Source of the DNA: Paraburkholderia caffeinilytica
GTDB lineage: Bacteria > Pseudomonadota > Gammaproteobacteria > Burkholderiales > Burkholderiaceae
NCBI RefSeq assembly: GCF_003368325.1
Contig: NZ_CP031466.1
Coordinates: 2,046,001 to 2,110,000, forward strand
Direction of reading: 5' to 3'
Length of the DNA: 64,000 bases
Part shown: positions 26,948-36,091 of the stretch, piece after piece
Layout: every line of letters starts with the position of its first letter
How positions within the stretch are numbered: position 1 is the stretch's first letter
The notes under the pieces: model-generated
Told to the model about the DNA's origin: nothing
Database searches by the model: none
What the model saw: only the letters and a program-made list of their open reading frames with translations
Translations under genes and position numbers: made by a program

Positions 26948-27586
26948 ATGACCGCCAGTTCCTTCCTCACCGCCGATGTCCTGATCGCCTATAGCGCCTA
27001 CTTCGTCGGCACGGCGAGTCCGGGGCCGAGCAATCTCGCGATCATGTCGCTGGCCATGAGCGCCGGCAGGAAATCCGCGCTGACCTTCGCGCTCGGCGTG
27101 GTGTCCGGCTCGTTCTTCTGGGCATTGCTGGCGTCGCTGGGTTTGTCGGCGGTACTCGCCACGTACTCGGAATGCCTCGTGGCGATCAGGGTTGCCGGCG
27201 GCCTCTATCTGCTGTGGCTCGGCTTCAAGTCCGCGCGCTCGGCATTCAGCGCCGAACAACTGCCCACCGCCACCGCACGCGATGGCGAGCCGCTCAAACG
27301 GCTCTATCTGCGCGGCCTGCTCCTGCATCTCACCAATCCGAAGGCGATTCTGGTGTGGCTTTCGATCGTTTCACTGGCCATGTCGCCGGCCAGCGGCGCA
27401 TCGCACACCGCGCCGGTGGTGCTCGGCTGCATGGTGATCGGCGTATCCGTGTTCAGCAGCTACGCGGTGCTGTTTTCAACCGCGTCGGCACGGCGCATCT
27501 ACGTCGCGATCCGTCGCTGGCTCGACGGGTCGCTCGCGGTCATGTTCGGCATTGCAGGAATCAAACTGCTGACTTCGAAAAGCTAG
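26948..27586 (+). CDS. LysE/RhtB-family amino acid or metabolite exporter
   Basis: 212 residues and six hydrophobic segments. It begins ADVLIAYSAYFVGTASPGPSNLAIM, where the G-x-x-x-PGP motif and following helix are the LysE/RhtB signature. The next region is SAGRKSALTFALGVVSGSFFWALL. The loop after helix 3 has WLGFKSARSA, followed by RGLLLHLTNPKAILVWLSIV, also a family hallmark. Members export amino acids or related compounds by proton exchange. No regulator gene of the LysG or Lrp type is adjacent. Upstream lies a 490-bp region with two 12-bp repeat arrays shared with the divergent VOC gene. Confidence 0.92.
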   Translation: MTASSFLTADVLIAYSAYFVGTASPGPSNLAIMSLAMSAGRKSALTFALGVVSGSFFWALLASLGLSAVLATYSECLVAIRVAGGLYLLWLGFKSARSAFSAEQLPTATARDGEPLKRLYLRGLLLHLTNPKAILVWLSIVSLAMSPASGASHTAPVVLGCMVIGVSVFSSYAVLFSTASARRIYVAIRRWLDGSLAVMFGIAGIKLLTSKS

Positions 27587-27655
27587 CCGCGCCTTCTGGA
27601 CGCGCCCGCTCTGCGATACTGTCATCCCGATGACGCGAGCGGACACACGGACACA

Positions 27656-28015
27656 ATGAGCGGTGGCAACGACCCGAACCCGGCAGCGAATCGCCTGCCC
27701 TTGCAAAAACGGCTTTATCTGGCGGGCGCCGTCGTGCTGCTCGCCGGCCTGATCGCCGCGGCGATCCTCTATGCCATGGCGCCGGCGCCCGACAGCGCCG
27801 TCTCCATGTACAGCATCGCAGACCCGCGCTATCAGATCGAACTGCAGCGCATCGGCGGCAACGCGGCGGTGGTGATGGCGCAGCTTCACCAGTGGTTCGA
27901 CAGTCTTTGGCACGGTACGGCGCTCGCTTATACGGTGGCCGTGCTTGGTGCCCTGCTCGCGGGTGCATGCTTTTTTGCCGGCTACTTCTTCGCTCACGAA
28001 GAACCGCATTCCTGA
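27656..28015 (+). CDS. Hypothetical two-helix membrane protein
   Basis: 119 residues. Hydrophobic segments are at about 20-42 and 90-112, with a periplasmic-side loop of about 45 residues between them (SMYSIADPRYQIELQRIGGN). N- and C-termini are polar and presumably cytoplasmic. It begins 69 bp after the LysE gene in the same direction and converges on the SulP gene 32 bp beyond its stop. No family recognised. A functional link to the exporter is possible from position only. Confidence 0.65.
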   Translation: MSGGNDPNPAANRLPLQKRLYLAGAVVLLAGLIAAAILYAMAPAPDSAVSMYSIADPRYQIELQRIGGNAAVVMAQLHQWFDSLWHGTALAYTVAVLGALLAGACFFAGYFFAHEEPHS

Positions 28016-28047
28016 AGCCATCCGCCGCGCCTGCTCAAACCGCCGTT

Positions 28048-29760
28048 TTACGACGCGGCTTTGACCTGCGTACCGGGCTGCTCGACGCCTGCCATGCTCA
28101 GCGCCTCATGCAAGGTGTTGAAAATGCAGTTGGCGCCGATGATCGGCGTGATGCCATGCCGGTTCATATCCGAATGCAGATACTGGTTCACGCGCGCGAA
28201 AATCACTTCCACGCCGCTAGCCTTGAGCGCCGCGCACAGCTCGCCGACCGAACGCGCGGCGGAATAGTCCAGGTCGGTGATCGCGCCGGAGTCGATCACG
28301 AACCAGCGCACCGGACTCGGCGCCTGATCGATCAGGCTACGGGCGTCGTCGATGAAAAAGTGGTCGTTCGCGTAGAACAGATCGGCGCCGAAGCGATAGA
28401 CGATCAGCCCCGGCGCGGTCTCGAGTCCGGGCGCGGCCGGCACCGGCACCCAGATGCCGCCTTCGCCGGGCACGAGGATCATGGTGTGCGGCCGGTAACT
28501 ATGCCGCACATGCCGCAGCAGCGATAACGCCACGGCCACCAGAATGCCGTGCTCGACACCGATCAGCACCACGGCCGCCGCGGTGAACACGGCCAGCGCG
28601 AATTCACCGGGACTTTCGCGGCGAATCGAAAACAGCGTATTCAGATTGATCAGGCCAATGGCGATCGTAAACACGATGCTGGCCAGAACGCAGTGCGGCA
28701 GATACTGCAAAAAGCGGCTGAAAAACAGCAGCACCACAACCACCACCACCCCGAACACAAGCTGCGCGAACTGGCTGCGTGTACCGGCGCGATCGGCCAT
28801 GGCGGTTTGCGTCGGACTGCCGTTCACCACGAAGGCGCCGGAAAACGCCGCCGCGGCGTTGGCAGCGGCAATCCCCAGCAGATCGGCATTGGTATCGACA
28901 GGTTCGTGATAACGCTCCGCGAATACCCGGCTCGCGGCGGCGCTCTGCGCGACGATCATGACGAAGCACGAGGCGGCGACCGGCAGCAGATCGAGCAGTT
29001 GCTGCCACGTGACCGACGGCATGCGCAGCGGCGGCAGCCCCCCCGCCACCGGCCCCAACACTGAAATGCCGTGCGCCGCGAAGCCGTAGACATCGCTTGC
29101 GGCGATACCCGCCACGACCGCGATCAACGGCACCGGCACACGCGGCAAAAAGCGCTTGCAAACCAGAATGGAGACCACCACCAGCGCGGAAATGGCGAGC
29201 GTCGGCAGATTGATCCGGGCCGACTCGCGCACCACGAGCGCGAGTTGATCGATGCTGCGCGCGGCATGCCCGGGGACGCCGACCATGTCGCCCAGCATGG
29301 CGATGCCGACCTGCACGCCGACCCCGGCGAGAAAGCCGACCAGCACCGTGCGAGAGAGAAAGTCAGCGAGAAAACCGAGCCTGAAGATCCGCGCGATGAG
29401 CAGAAGCACGCCGGTGAGCAAGGCGACCATTCCGGCGAGCGCCGCATACTCCGCACTCGACGCCGGCGCCATGGTCGAGAGCCGGCTCGCGAAAATGGTG
29501 GCGGTAGCGGAATCGGCAGCCACGACGAGGTGCCGCGAGGCGCCGAAGAACGCAAACGCGATAAGCGGCAGAAATACCGTGTAAAGACCGGTAACGGCCG
29601 GCATGCCGGCAATGCGTGCATAGCCGAGCACTTGCGGAATATCCATCGACGCAAGCTGCACGCCGGCCAGCGCATCGCGCGCTGCCGCGGCACGGTTCAA
29701 AGGAAGCACGCCCTTCAGTACGCCAAGGCGTGTCGTGATGTTTGCCAGAAAATCCTGCAT
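28048..29760 (-). CDS. SulP-family anion transporter with STAS domain
   Basis: 570 residues. The N-terminal two-thirds holds 10-12 helices with SulP features: ASMDIPQVLGYARIAGMP near 35-55 (usually PQGMAYA), ATATIFAS, and NGSPTQTAMADRAGTRSQFAQL near 315-335. The cytoplasmic STAS domain occupies about the last 120 residues (IVYRFGADLFYANDHFFIDDAR, WFVIDSGAITDLDYSAARSV). Family members carry sulfate, bicarbonate, dicarboxylates or other anions. The PQVLGYAR variant is unusual, but the substrate cannot be predicted. No sulfate assimilation gene is nearby. Confidence 0.93.
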   Translation of the reverse strand: MQDFLANITTRLGVLKGVLPLNRAAAARDALAGVQLASMDIPQVLGYARIAGMPAVTGLYTVFLPLIAFAFFGASRHLVVAADSATATIFASRLSTMAPASSAEYAALAGMVALLTGVLLLIARIFRLGFLADFLSRTVLVGFLAGVGVQVGIAMLGDMVGVPGHAARSIDQLALVVRESARINLPTLAISALVVVSILVCKRFLPRVPVPLIAVVAGIAASDVYGFAAHGISVLGPVAGGLPPLRMPSVTWQQLLDLLPVAASCFVMIVAQSAAASRVFAERYHEPVDTNADLLGIAAANAAAAFSGAFVVNGSPTQTAMADRAGTRSQFAQLVFGVVVVVVLLFFSRFLQYLPHCVLASIVFTIAIGLINLNTLFSIRRESPGEFALAVFTAAAVVLIGVEHGILVAVALSLLRHVRHSYRPHTMILVPGEGGIWVPVPAAPGLETAPGLIVYRFGADLFYANDHFFIDDARSLIDQAPSPVRWFVIDSGAITDLDYSAARSVGELCAALKASGVEVIFARVNQYLHSDMNRHGITPIIGANCIFNTLHEALSMAGVEQPGTQVKAAS

Positions 29761-29907
29761 GCGCGATGGTGCCCCAAACTTAGGTTATCGCGCATCGTGC
29801 CGCGACTCGGCACGCCAAGGCAAGAGTTGTGGCTTTAATCGGCCAAAGAAAATGGCTGAAACCGACAATGGTTCGACCACCGCCGCTGAAACTGCGCCAT
29901 TCTGGAC

Positions 29908-30006
29908 TTAGCGCCTGAACTGCCCTGTCAGTGGATCCACGTGCCGCGCGAAGCCGAACAGCGCGGCGATGCAGATCGGACAGGCGATGATGAACATGGC
30001 CAACAT
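29908..30006 (-). CDS. Candidate 32-residue membrane protein
   Basis: A very short frame that reads MLAMFIIACPICIAALFGFA, then ARHVDPLTGQFRR and a TAA stop. It has one hydrophobic helix with a CPIC pair, then a basic tail. A GGGG element lies about 6 nt before the ATG at 30006. A 15-bp perfect palindrome sits 10 bp further upstream. The amphipathic layout, start signal and operator-like site make it more than a random frame, but it is short and I know of no family. The CPIC pair could bind a metal or form a disulfide. A non-coding explanation is possible. Confidence 0.45.
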   Translation of the reverse strand: MLAMFIIACPICIAALFGFARHVDPLTGQFRR

Positions 30007-30016
30007 CTCGCACCCC

Positions 30017-30031
30017 GTAACAATTTGTTAC
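30017..30031. promoter_or_regulatory. 15-bp perfect palindrome GTAACAATTTGTTAC
   Basis: GTAACAA and TTGTTAC separated by one T form an exact dyad. It lies 10 bp upstream of the candidate 32-residue membrane protein start and about 205 bp upstream of the divergent ABM-domain gene. It could be a regulator operator. Confidence 0.5.
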
Positions 30032-30235
30032 TGCCAAGTTTAAGCGATCGCGATGCGAATTAAATGAGGGAAAACGCAATACACTGTTGCGGTCTATTAC
30101 AACGCGGCCAATTCTGTAAGATAGGCGCCGCGTGAAAACGCCCCTGAAAACGCGGCAAATAACGAGCAAAAATGCGCGCTCGACACGCAGCGCCACGATG
30201 CCCAACCCTTCATGCACCTACAAACCGGTTACGCC

Positions 30236-30601
30236 ATGTACACGTCAACTTTCATCTTCGCGACGAAGCAATTAGATGATCGCTTCTACCGGCTCGACGA
30301 GACCATCGCCCGCGCCGCCAAGGCCATTCCCGGCTATCTCGGCGAAGAGGCGTGGGAAAACGCGTCGACCGGACTGACGTCGAATGTGTACTACTGGGCG
30401 TCGCTCGACGCATTGCAGGCGTTGATGCAGCACCCCGCGCACCTGGAAGCCAAAGCGGCGCAGGCGAACTGGCTCGATGGCTATCAGGTGATCATCTCCG
30501 AGGTGCTGCGCACTTACGGCGATGCGGGCTTTGCGCATCCCGCTGCGGTCCATCAGCGCCCCGATGCACCGTCTGCCGAGGCCGTATCGCCCGCACCATG
30601 A
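30236..30601 (+). CDS. Antibiotic biosynthesis monooxygenase (ABM)-like domain protein
   Basis: 121 residues from MYTSTFIFATKQLDD. The ferredoxin-like ABM pattern is seen as a first strand (TSTFIFATKQLD), a helix with IARAAKAIPGYLGEEAWEN, a strand TGLTSNVYYWASLDALQALMQHPAHLEAKAAQ, and a final VIISEVLRTYGD. The YYWAS..AL...HPAHLEAK segment matches the heme-degrading or ABM family that often contains a stress or antioxidant dimer. An ATG eight codons upstream is possible. The last 25 residues are an Ala/Pro-rich tail. No co-transcribed partner. Confidence 0.75.
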   Translation: MYTSTFIFATKQLDDRFYRLDETIARAAKAIPGYLGEEAWENASTGLTSNVYYWASLDALQALMQHPAHLEAKAAQANWLDGYQVIISEVLRTYGDAGFAHPAAVHQRPDAPSAEAVSPAP

Positions 30602-30926
30602 AAGTGCGGCCTTATTTCGCTTTCTTGAGCAGCGCCACGCCGACGTAACCCATCAGCCCGTACCACGCCAGCCGGCATCAAGAAACGCTATGGGTGTGCT
30701 CGCCCAGAATGAGTCGCCTCCTTTTGTCCGGCACTTCAGGCAAAACAGACGTCTTTGCCTGAAGTGCCGGACAAGCCGCGACAGTCTGGTCGCCTCTGTT
30801 CTGCCGCTGACACAGGCCACTTCGCCGCCACCCCTTATAATCCGGCATGATCCGAATCCCGCACCACTTCCCCTCTCAAGCGGCCGCACGCGGCCGATCA
30901 GCCACCCACTGCGCTCCGGTGGCCGC
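30602..30926. other. 325-bp intergenic region holding a long inverted repeat
   Basis: Contains the 21-bp-arm inverted repeat annotated separately. The rest has no recognised gene. Confidence 0.5.
30724..30774. repeat. Perfect inverted repeat, 21-bp arms, 9-nt loop
   Basis: The left arm 30724-30744 (TTGTCCGGCACTTC...CAAA) is exactly reverse-complementary to the right arm 30754-30774. The loop ACAGACGTC contains a GACGTC palindrome. It lies between the ABM gene and the RIO kinase. There is no T tract, so it is not a classical terminator. It could be an mRNA-stabilising hairpin, a mobile repetitive element, or a regulator site. Confidence 0.95.
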
Positions 30927-31784
30927 ATGAAAACACCCAAACGCCTGCTGCCGCTCGTCGAAGAAGGCCTGATCGACGAAGTCATCTCGCAGTTGATGAG
31001 CGGCAAGGAAGCCACCGTCTACGTGGTCCGCTGCGGCGAGTCCACGCGCTGCGCGAAGGTCTACAAGGACGCGAAACAGCGCAGTTTCCGCCAGGCCGCG
31101 TCCTATCGCGAGGGCCGCAAGGTCAAGAACAGCCGCCAGCAGCGCGCCATGGAAAAAGGCAGCCGCTATGGCCGCGAAGTGCAGGAACAGGCGTGGCAGA
31201 ACGCGGAAGTCGATGCGTTGTTCCAACTCGCCAACGCGGGCGTGCGCGTGCCGCAGCCCTTCATCTGCACCGACGGCGTGTTGCTGATGGAATTGGTGAC
31301 CGATGCGGACGGCAACGTCGCACCACGGTTGAACGATGTCGACATGACCGAGGCGCGCGCGCTGGAATTGCACGCGCGGCTGCTCACCGAAGTTGTGCGC
31401 ATGCTGTGCGCCGGCATGATTCACGGCGACCTGTCCGAATACAACATCCTGCTCGCGGCGGACGGCCCGGTGATCATCGACCTGCCGCAAGCCGTGGACG
31501 CCGCCGGCAATCTGGAAGCGCCGGCCATGCTGGAGCGCGACGTGAACAACCTCGCCACGTATTTCGGCCGCTTCGCGCCTGCGTTGCTCGACACGAGTTA
31601 CGGCAAGGAAATCTGGTCGCTGTACGAAACGGGCGCCTTGCACGCGGATGTCAAATTGACCGGCCGTGTCGAACTCGACACCACGCCGATCGATCTCGAA
31701 GCCGTGCTACAGGAACTCGAAGACACGCGCCTCGACGAAGAAGCGCGCCTGCGCTACGAACAGTCGCTGCGTAGCGGGACGTAA
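30927..31784 (+). CDS. RIO-type atypical serine kinase
   Basis: 285 residues. The N-terminus MKTPKRLLPLVEEGLIDEVI leads to the flexible loop QLMSGKEATVYVVRC, and the catalytic Lys is in TRCAKVYKDA. The catalytic loop HGDLSEYNIL has Asp and Asn in the RIO arrangement. The metal-binding segment reads VIIDLPQAV, where homologues usually have IDFPQAV, and the metal-binding Asp is kept. The kinase domain covers about residues 20-230, followed by a short acidic tail. Bacterial RIO proteins are found in proteobacteria, but their substrate is not known to me. No ribosome maturation gene is next to it. Confidence 0.9.
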   Translation: MKTPKRLLPLVEEGLIDEVISQLMSGKEATVYVVRCGESTRCAKVYKDAKQRSFRQAASYREGRKVKNSRQQRAMEKGSRYGREVQEQAWQNAEVDALFQLANAGVRVPQPFICTDGVLLMELVTDADGNVAPRLNDVDMTEARALELHARLLTEVVRMLCAGMIHGDLSEYNILLAADGPVIIDLPQAVDAAGNLEAPAMLERDVNNLATYFGRFAPALLDTSYGKEIWSLYETGALHADVKLTGRVELDTTPIDLEAVLQELEDTRLDEEARLRYEQSLRSGT

Positions 31785-31884
31785 GCAGCCCCCAGGCAAC
31801 CGCTGCGCAGCGCGGAAGTGACGTAGCAAGCGATCATGCGGCCGAACGCGGCGCGGCGCGGCTCCGCGCCTCGTCACGCAGAGC

Positions 31885-32943
31885 TTACGACGCGACGCTG
31901 CAACTAGCCGGCTTGATCCGGGTCGACGAAGCCGTACCCGGTGCCGGCCCCACCGACTCCCGCATCGTCACGCTAACCGGAAACTCGCGGATGATCTCCC
32001 ACGAGGTCCGGTAGCACTGATTGACCAGCCAGCGCACGGCGTTCTGGGTCAACTCCGCCGTCGGGATATGCACCGAGGTGAGTCCGGGCGCGGCATAGGC
32101 GGCCGAATAGTCGTCGTCGTAACCGATCACCGAGACTTCGTCCGGCACGGCGATGCCCACCTGGTGGAAGCGCGCCAGCACGCTCACCGCCATCGTGTCG
32201 TTCGCGCAAAAGAGGCCGGTGAAGCGCCGCTTCGAATCGAGCAGCTTCCGCGCGGCGGCGTAACCGCCTTCCGGCGAGAAGTCCGATTCGACCAGTGTGA
32301 CGTCCTCGCGCGCAATGCCCTCGCGCGACAGTTCGGCAAAAAAGCCTTCGAGCCGGGTCTGATTGTCCGAAGCACTGAACGGCCCGGAAATCACCGCGAT
32401 GTCCCGATGCCCGTGATCGAGCAGCGTGCGCGCCGCCAGCTCGCCGCCGCGCCGGTGATCCGCGCAGAACGACGCCTCCGGCAACTGATCGAACGCGCGA
32501 TTCAGAAACACCATCTTTGGATGCATGCGATGCAGCATGTCCAGATCGTCGTCGTGCAGATCGTGGCTGATCACCACCACGCCGTCGCAATCGCGGCCGA
32601 TCAGAAAACGCACCGCCTCGATGGCCTGCTCGCGCGGCGACACTTCCCCGCATCCCGTCGCGACCACCACGTGGCGGCGCACCGCGCGCAGTTCGGTGTC
32701 CGTCTGCTTGAGAATCGTGCCGTAGTAGGAGCCGAAGAAAGTCGGCACGAAAATACCGATCATACCGAGCGATTGCGTCGCCATCGCCCGCCCGATGGAC
32801 GACGGCCGGAAATTCAGCGCTTCGATAGCGGCCTTCACGCGCGCGGCGGCATCGGCTGAAATGGGTCCCTTACCGGAAATGGCTCGTGAGGCAGTCGACA
32901 TGCCGACGCCGGCCAGTGCCGCGACATCCTTGAGTGTTGCCAC
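31885..32943 (-). CDS. LacI-family transcriptional repressor (likely for beta-glucoside operon)
   Basis: 352 residues from a GTG with GGAG six nt upstream. The helix-turn-helix is in VATLKDVAALAGVGMSTASRAISGKG (residues 1-26), with the hinge FRPSSIGRAMATQ. The periplasmic-binding-like effector domain runs from about 60 to 335 (LGMIGIFVPTFFGSYYG, DGVVVISHDLHDDD, FCANDTMAVSVLARFHQ, VSVIGYDDD). It is the last gene of the minus-strand sugar operon, 59 bp after the ATPase stop. The presumed operator is the 16-bp palindrome at 38864-38879. The ligand is unknown but probably a sugar related to the beta-glucoside handled by the operon. Confidence 0.93.
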   Translation of the reverse strand: MATLKDVAALAGVGMSTASRAISGKGPISADAAARVKAAIEALNFRPSSIGRAMATQSLGMIGIFVPTFFGSYYGTILKQTDTELRAVRRHVVVATGCGEVSPREQAIEAVRFLIGRDCDGVVVISHDLHDDDLDMLHRMHPKMVFLNRAFDQLPEASFCADHRRGGELAARTLLDHGHRDIAVISGPFSASDNQTRLEGFFAELSREGIAREDVTLVESDFSPEGGYAAARKLLDSKRRFTGLFCANDTMAVSVLARFHQVGIAVPDEVSVIGYDDDYSAAYAAPGLTSVHIPTAELTQNAVRWLVNQCYRTSWEIIREFPVSVTMRESVGPAPGTASSTRIKPASCSVAS

Positions 32944-33002
32944 ACGGTTCTCCGTCAAGCCTGTTGTGTTCAACCTGTATTCGACGACGCTGCATCCCAT
33001 CA

Positions 33003-34223
<1,221 letters not shown>

Positions 34224-34229
34224 GCCGCC

Positions 34230-35141
34230 CTATCCCTTGACGGCGCCGGACGCAATGCCGCGCACAAACCAGCGGCCCGAAATGAAGTACACCGCAAGCG
34301 GCACCATGGAGGTCAGAATGGTCGCCGCCATATTGACGTTATAGAGCCGCTCGCCGGTCGTCGTGTTGATGATGTTGTTCAATTGCACCGTCATTGGCAG
34401 GTTTTTCGTGCCGGCGAACACCAGGCCGAGAATGAAGTCGTTCCAGATGCCCGTCACCTGCATGATGAGCGCGACAACGATGATCGGCGTGGACATCGGC
34501 AACATCAGTTGCAAGAATATTCGCCAGAAGCCGCCGCCGTCGATGCGCGCCGCCTTGAACAGCTCCTGCGGAATCGACGCGTAATAATTGCGAAACAGCA
34601 GCGTCATCACCGGCATGCCGAAGATCGTGTGAATCAGCACGATGCCCGGCAGCGAACTGAACAGATGCACGCTTGCGAGCACGCGCACGAGCGGATAGAC
34701 CATCACCTGCACCGGAATGAAGGCGCCCATCAGCAACACGCCGAACAGCAGCCCGGCTCCGCGCGGCCGCCAGAACGACAGCGCATAGCCGTTCACCGCG
34801 CCGATCATGATCGACAGCACCGTGCTGGGTCCGACGATCCGCACCGAATTCCAGAAGCCGACCTGGATGCCGTTGCAATCGAGCCCGGTGCAGGCGGATT
34901 GCCACGCGGCGCTCCATGCGTCGAGTGTGAAATGCGTGGGAAAAGCGAGCAGATTGCCGAGGCGCATCTCGCTCATCGGCTTCACCGACGTGACGAGCAT
35001 CACGTACAGCGGCAACAGGAAGAACAACGCGGCGCCCAGCAGAAATGCGTAGACGCCCAGGCGTGCAGGTGTAAAGGCACGGCGGCGCCGGCGTGTACGG
35101 CTCGGCGTGCCGCCCTTCAGTGGCGGACTGAGCGTGTTCAT
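34230..35141 (-). CDS. Sugar ABC transporter permease (MalG/LacG type)
   Basis: 303 residues from the ATG at 35141, which shares one base with the first permease stop (TGATG) and has AAGGAGG a few nt before it. Six helices are seen. The EAA loop region reads YASIPQELFKAARIDGGGFWRIFLQLMLPM and is the ATPase contact site. Family motifs include FFLLPLYVMLVTSVKP at the first helix and IVVALIMQVTGIWNDF near the fifth. It forms the heterodimeric pore with the other permease. The ATPase gene begins 6 bp after its stop, so translation is probably coupled. Confidence 0.94.
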   Translation of the reverse strand: MNTLSPPLKGGTPSRTRRRRRAFTPARLGVYAFLLGAALFFLLPLYVMLVTSVKPMSEMRLGNLLAFPTHFTLDAWSAAWQSACTGLDCNGIQVGFWNSVRIVGPSTVLSIMIGAVNGYALSFWRPRGAGLLFGVLLMGAFIPVQVMVYPLVRVLASVHLFSSLPGIVLIHTIFGMPVMTLLFRNYYASIPQELFKAARIDGGGFWRIFLQLMLPMSTPIIVVALIMQVTGIWNDFILGLVFAGTKNLPMTVQLNNIINTTTGERLYNVNMAATILTSMVPLAVYFISGRWFVRGIASGAVKG

Positions 35142-36082
35142 CACACCTCCTTGCGCAACGCAGCGCGGCTGCGGGCATAGAAGAACGGCGCGAGAATCGC
35201 CAGCACCGTGGCCAGCAGCACGATCGACGCGGCCGACGCGAGGCCGATATTGGCCCGCGCGAACAGGTAGTCCATGATGAACTTCGCCGGCACCTCGCTC
35301 GCCGTGCCGGGGCCGCCTTGCGTCATCGCGACCACGGCGTCGTAGAGCTTCACGACCATCACGAAGAGCAGCACGAAGGCGGTGGACATCGAAGGCCCGA
35401 GCATCGGCACCACGATGCTCGCGTACACACGCCAGCGCGGAATGCCGTCGATGCGTGCGGCTTTCCACAATTCGTCGTCGATACCGCGCAGGCCGGCCAG
35501 CAGCAGCGCCATCACGAGACCGGATGCCTGCCACACCGTCGCGATGACGATGGTGTAGATCACCCAGTCCTGATCGACGATCCAGTCGAAGCGCGCATGC
35601 GCGAAACCGAGCTTGTGCAACACCGCCTGCGCGCCCAGCTCAGGATTCAGAATCCACTGCCAGACCAACCCGGTTGCGACAAACGACATTGCGTACGGAT
35701 AGAGAAATACCGTGCGCAATGCACCTTCCGCCACCACGCGCTGATCGATAAAAATCGCCAGCAACAAACCGATCGCCATGCACGCGACAATGAAGCACGC
35801 ACCGTAGATCACGATGTTTTGCAGCGACAGCAACCAGCGGTCGTTATTGAAAAGCCGCGTGTACTGCGTGAAACCCGCAAAATCGCCGGAAGGAAACGTG
35901 CGCGAATTGCTGAGGGACACGCGCGCGGTCCAGACCATCGTGCCGAGATAGGCGAACACGACGGTCAGGACCATCGGCAGGAGCGCCACCCATGCTGCTA
36001 TCGGCAAGCGCTTTTTCAGCGGCCTTTTCGGCGGCCCTTGGCGAGGCCTGGAGCCGTCGGCTTCCAGCTTGAGCGCGTGCAT
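35141..36082 (-). CDS. Sugar ABC transporter permease (MalF/LacF type)
   Basis: 313 residues. A Pro- and Lys-rich cytoplasmic start (PKRPLKKRLPIAAWV) precedes helix 1. Six helices follow. The EAA-type loop is DDELWKAARIDGIPRWRVYASIVVPML. Its mid region RTVFLYPYAMSFVATGLVWQWILNP is typical of the CUT1 family. It pairs with the MalG-type permease, starts 9 bp after the binding-protein stop, and carries the ribosome binding site of the next gene in its last codons. Confidence 0.93.
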   Translation of the reverse strand: MHALKLEADGSRPRQGPPKRPLKKRLPIAAWVALLPMVLTVVFAYLGTMVWTARVSLSNSRTFPSGDFAGFTQYTRLFNNDRWLLSLQNIVIYGACFIVACMAIGLLLAIFIDQRVVAEGALRTVFLYPYAMSFVATGLVWQWILNPELGAQAVLHKLGFAHARFDWIVDQDWVIYTIVIATVWQASGLVMALLLAGLRGIDDELWKAARIDGIPRWRVYASIVVPMLGPSMSTAFVLLFVMVVKLYDAVVAMTQGGPGTASEVPAKFIMDYLFARANIGLASAASIVLLATVLAILAPFFYARSRAALRKEV

Positions 36083-36091
36083 CGCGAGCGC

